A stretch of DNA of 64,000 nt, from the NCBI GenBank assembly GCA_031772625.1, contig CM062818.1, forward strand, positions 210,173,742 to 210,237,741, given 5' to 3'. The translations under genes were made by a program, and so were the position numbers. Positions 60,248 through 64,000 of this stretch are shown here, piece by piece. The notes beneath the pieces are model-generated. The model was given only the letters and a program-made list of their open reading frames with translations. It was not told the DNA's origin and searched no databases. Origin of the DNA: Pinus tabuliformis. Lineage: Eukaryota; Streptophyta; Pinopsida; Pinales; Pinaceae. The first letter of the stretch is position 1; each line of letters begins with the position of its first letter.

Positions 60248-61494
60248 AACCAATCATCATGTCATTAAGGAAGCTAGTGTGATTGCTAGAGTGTCGCAAT
60301 TCCATCATCAGAAGTTTAGGGAAGCCCCTGAGATTGAAAAAACGCCAAACAATCTCAATAGAGAGGATGGCTGGAAGATGAGTAGTTGTTGGGTCTCAAC
60401 CCTCTCCTCCTAGTTGTTCTCTTCTTTTTTGCCCCCTCCCTTCAATAAGCTTTTAATTAATTTTTAATATGGTAATATTTTTCTAGCACTTGAATTCTCT
60501 ACTATTTTACCCATTTAAAAACTCTTTGACGATTAATTTAAACTTAATTTATATTATAATTTAAAATTAAATTAAAATTAATATATTTTATAATTAATTA
60601 ATATACTATTTGAATTGAGTATTAATTAATTTCTAATATTGTAATATTTAAAAAAAAAAATATCTTTGACTATGAATATAGAATTAAATGTATTTTAATT
60701 TATAAAAAGTTATTAAAATATTTTTCTAACATTTAAAAAACTCTTTGATGATTATTTTAAACGTAATTTATTTTATAGTTAATTTATGAAATTTATTTAA
60801 ATTAATCTATTTTATAATTATTTAAAACTTATATACTATTTAAATAGATTACTAATTAATTTCTAATAATTTTCTAACACTTATAATTCTAAAAACACTT
60901 TGACTATGAATATAAAATTAATTTTATTTTAATTCCTTTAACTTATATCTTAATTAAAATATAATTAACTATTACTCTATTTTCATAACTAACTAATATT
61001 TATATAAGAACTTGGATATCTAACAATTTTAAATTAATGTATTTTTTACTTATTCTAACAATTTCAAGTTAATTTATTTTAATATATATTTATATATGTC
61101 CCTTTAACTTGTATTAAAATTTAATTAATTATTTATAGATCACTCTATTTTTAGTAGTTTTGAAAATAATTTAATTTATGATAATATATTAATTCTAATA
61201 TATATTTATAATGGTCCTCTTACATTTATAACCGTATTAACTTATTTAAATAAATAAAGTTTTTACCCCTTATCATAGTCAAATTAGCCGTTTCCCAGTC
61301 AAATCTAGCTATTGTCATTTTAGATGTTACCTTGTCTGGAAAATTGGGTCATGGGATATTCTGCCCTGTCTATTTAATGTGAAAAGTGAGATCTGCTCAT
61401 TCAACTTGTCGTGATGATGAACCACACTGATTGGTTCGAAACACGTGGACAAAAGTATCTCTATGTGATTTTCACCGAAGAATCTTCAAAAATA

Positions 61495-61682
61495 GATTAT
61501 ACTTAAAATATAAATAAATAATTAACAAACCTTGATATATATACATGTATAAAATCTTAATAGCCCCGATGGTTAGCTCAATCGATATAGAGCGATACGT
61601 AAAGTTTTTAAATGATGACGACGATGATGATTAACATCCACTAAGACCAAAATGGTCTATCATACCTTATGAAAGTAAGAGA
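61495..61682 (+). other. Short stretch with a tRNA-like 5' half
   Basis: GCCCCGATGGTTAGCTCAAT then GATATAGAGCG (about 61564-61594) resembles a tRNA acceptor/D-arm and an A-box (TTAGCTCAAT). No anticodon arm, B-box or matching 3' acceptor strand was found, so it may be a SINE head or chance. Confidence 0.2.
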
Positions 61683-62130
61683 TTAATTGATATTCTTTAA
61701 TATTTTGTTTCTATGATTGAAAGGGAGGGAGATAAGTGTACCTAGATCACCATAATTTTTTTTAATTAATAAGTCATGAAGGTTTGTAATGTGGAAAATA
61801 TTTTGAAAATTGGGACATATGTGGGTAAGAGCTAGGTAGTCCAAGAGAAAGTTCTTTTCATCTTCAACCTTCTTTGTATTACAAAGGTGACAAACGTTTT
61901 CATCCCAAGGTGTTTTGGGAATTGACCAACACTCGATTTCACTTTGAGGCTCATTAGAATTACTTCTTATATTGGAAATATTCATTTTCTTCTTAGCATT
62001 GGTCAATCTGAAAGAAGGTTATCAAAATTGGGGTTGATAATCTCCTTACAACATATTAGCTTCCTCTTTCCCCCTAACTCCTTATCATTCCAAAATTTAT
62101 CTTTAAATTTGGAAGTAATAATATTTTTAA
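61683..62130 (-). mobile_element. LINE-type 3' coding end (fragment)
   Basis: The minus-strand frame 61683-62006 has IPKTPWDENVCHLCNTKKVE then DEKNFLLDYLALTHICPNF, the Cys-rich tail found after the reverse transcriptase in many LINE proteins (C..C, VEDE.HFLL.C, then a helix). The residue where a third Cys is usual is Tyr (LLDY). The upstream minus-strand sequence to about 62130 (FKDKFWNDKELGGKRKLICC) continues the pattern in another frame, so it is broken. The end is DLGTLISLPFNHRNKILK followed by a stop. Confidence 0.55.
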
Positions 62131-64000
62131 TATTACCCTTATTCTCCAATATGATCTCCTCATTTATCCCTTAATGATCTAGTGAAGACTATTCATCATT
62201 ATGCTAGCCTCGTTCGAGACGAAGGTGGGGATTTTCACTAGAGTTAGAAGCAATTTTGTGGAACCTCTTAGATTCCATGTTTTATAGCTTCTTTTTATAC
62301 ATAAGATACCTAATCATAGTTATTGTGCCATCAAATTGTCCTATTTTTCACCATCCTAAACACCCATTTTATCGCATTACTGCACTTATTTCCCCATCTA
62401 TTACCAATCTTGTTATGTTTCTTTATGAATGTGCCACATCAAGCTTACAGATATTAAAGTAGTTAATTAGCATTATTTTTCTTTATTTTTGATAAATTAT
62501 AAAGGATTATCGTTATTTTTGTTGATGATGATTTCCATGCTATTGTTGCAATGGTTCCTATGTAGTAATAGTAACAGCCTCCATGGCTAGAATATTTACT
62601 TAGCTCTAAAAGGATCTCTGAAATATGGATTTGTTGTCACGACTACAACCGTCGTCCAAAGTTTTGCCTATGCTTCGATTTTGGAGCCTTCCTTCTTATA
62701 TATAGGAGATCATCTTGCATTGATCTAGGTATTCTTGCTTTGAATCAGACTTATATTTTTCATTTGTGCTTGTGTTGGCTTGTTCCCACACCTAATTGAT
62801 CTTTCTAAGTCATAAGCTAACCTCCTAACTTGGTCTTTCAACAGTTATCGGCTTGCCTCTAGAAACTATGTAATCCTTGAGGGAAAGCAACCTCAATTAT
62901 TGGAATTGTGGAGTTCTGACTCGCAGTCTGCCTTGAGCTCAAAAACTATAGATTCATGGAAGGAAACCTGACACTAAGCCCATAAATTGTGTAATGCATC
63001 CCTTTAACTCAGAAACTATGCAATGCACTGAGCCAGAAATTTGTCGAGTTCCCCAAAATTGCGCAATCTTTCCAGACAACGTGCATGTCAAATTTCCTCA
63101 GAAAGGAAAGAAAAATGAAGTGAAAAATAATCCCTATGAAATAGGGATCCATTATTACTTTCCCAAAGGTGGCACATTTTTATTTTTAGAAGTTTTATCC
63201 AAGTGCCACTTTTCCTTGATTTCAGGCATGCATGCCATAAACCCTCATTTTCTCAAATTTAGTTAATCGACACCTCTAGAGCTCATTTTCGCATTTGATA
63301 TGTTAGCTCTAGCATTCCTGAGGAGATTAAGGAACCTTTAGTGGAGCTTTCATTGCTTAACTAGGTGAGTTTTTCTTTTTTTCATTTCGCTTGTGTGAGT
63401 GCAGTTTTACTTGTTTCTCGTCATGCTTGCTGGTGTTTCAAAATATTTTAGCTTGTAGAAGTGTTGTTTCAAGTTATAGTTTTCCTTTTACAATTTTCAC
63501 ATCATTTTCTTTATTTTTGCACCATTGGTCTCCATTGTGGTGAATCTCCTCACTGATTTTTTTCTCTTCACATTCATTCAGTTTATGCACTTGATCTATC
63601 ATGATTCATCCACACTTAGTTAGATCTGCACTCAATCTCACACCATCACTTAAATATGCTTGTTTCTCACACTTCCCTTAGGCCTATTTGCACTTTCCTT
63701 GGCTGGTTTTGCCTTGCCCAATTGGGAACTATGCAATCCTAAGGTTCAAGCCACAATATTGGCCTCTGGAAATTTATTTTGTGTAGTACAAGCTCGCTGC
63801 AACTACGCACTACGCAGTTCTATGGGTCAACTTGTCACCTTGGCCACTAAGAATGCACAATGTGCAGTCTCTCCCAGTCTCTACCCATGTTGTGACTGCG
63901 CATTGCACAATCCCAAGACTCAAGCTTCATCCTTGGTTTTTGGGACTATGCAGTGTGCAATTCCCATAAGCAGCTAGTTTGTCTTGCCAATGAAAATTGT
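62131..64000. other. Intergenic, no gene recognised; degenerate ACTATGCAAT words
   Basis: No recognised coding sequence; a 105-codon frame at 63660-63977 has no family signal. Degenerate copies of A(A)ACTATGCAATGC occur near 62864, 62946, 62986, 63009, 63057, 63729, 63800 and 63947, suggesting an old tandem repeat or LTR. Confidence 0.4.

Larger units (their letters stand above)
53470..61494 (+). mobile_element. Penelope-like element 3' end, right arm of palindrome (interrupted)
   Basis: The arm runs 53470-53665, is broken by an LTR element, and resumes at 60253-61494. The plus strand encodes a GIY-YIG nuclease: KRIYIIPCSCGTPYIGETG, then INQRISEHATDFRH and SAFVEHV, ending near 60340. This motif set (IPC.CG..YIGETGRS) is that of Penelope-like elements, a group with known conifer members. 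The arms meet head to head with a 21-bp spacer (53449-53469) that repeats GGTCAATAGGATCC. The reverse transcriptase is missing. Confidence 0.82.

Noticed and set aside
61564-61640. A functional tRNA gene
   Set aside because: Only the first 30 bases look tRNA-like. There is no T-arm or closing acceptor strand.
1-64000. CRISPR array or bacterial operon
   Set aside because: No regular spacer-repeat pattern was found. Introns, LTRs and plant-type retroelements show a plant nuclear genome.

Overview
The window is plant nuclear DNA made almost wholly of nested, decayed transposable elements, and I see no intact host gene. A gymnosperm, probably a conifer, fits best. The evidence is the set of old, slowly eroding Ty3/gypsy and Ty1/copia fossils and a Penelope-like element with a GIY-YIG endonuclease, a lineage known from conifers. 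This is an inference; no species marker was found.

Layout: 1-3551 is the 5' half of a Tat-like gypsy fossil (minus strand), and 5790-6759 is a second copy of its leader and LTR. The internal part of another gypsy fossil (minus) occupies 6760-11370, and its LTR starts at 11371. That LTR is split by a 12.7-kb DNA transposon (12831-25520) and ends at 26042. A decayed gene with 117-bp repeats (about 28371-34110) is interrupted by a copia fossil (28649-33291). A third gypsy fossil (plus) spans about 36566-42519, and a fourth (minus, related to the second) spans 45681-51255. Two head-to-head Penelope ends form a large palindrome (52167-61494), interrupted by a pol-less LTR element (53666-60247) with matching 1572-bp LTRs and a perfect 5-bp target duplication. 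A LINE-type 3' end lies at 61683-62130, and the rest to 64000 has no recognisable gene.

The centrepiece is the 12.7-kb DNA transposon. It has 27-bp terminal inverted repeats (25/27 matching) and a 4-5 bp target duplication, and the related LTR at 45681-47880 supplies the comparison for the empty site. It carries two divergent, intron-containing genes. The minus-strand gene is a DUF7869-type transposase-like protein with an acidic repeat N-terminus and a chromatin-reader-like C-terminus. The plus-strand gene fuses a ParB-like domain to a beta-class (motif IV before motif I) N6-adenine/N4-cytosine DNA methyltransferase, an architecture otherwise typical of phages and bacteria. The first intron of the methyltransferase gene holds about 3 kb of extremely GC-rich, strand-asymmetric, quasi-palindromic minisatellite. 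Both genes are now broken, almost only by stop codons that single C-to-T changes would create. A eukaryotic transposon bringing its own DNA methyltransferase is the most likely undescribed system here.
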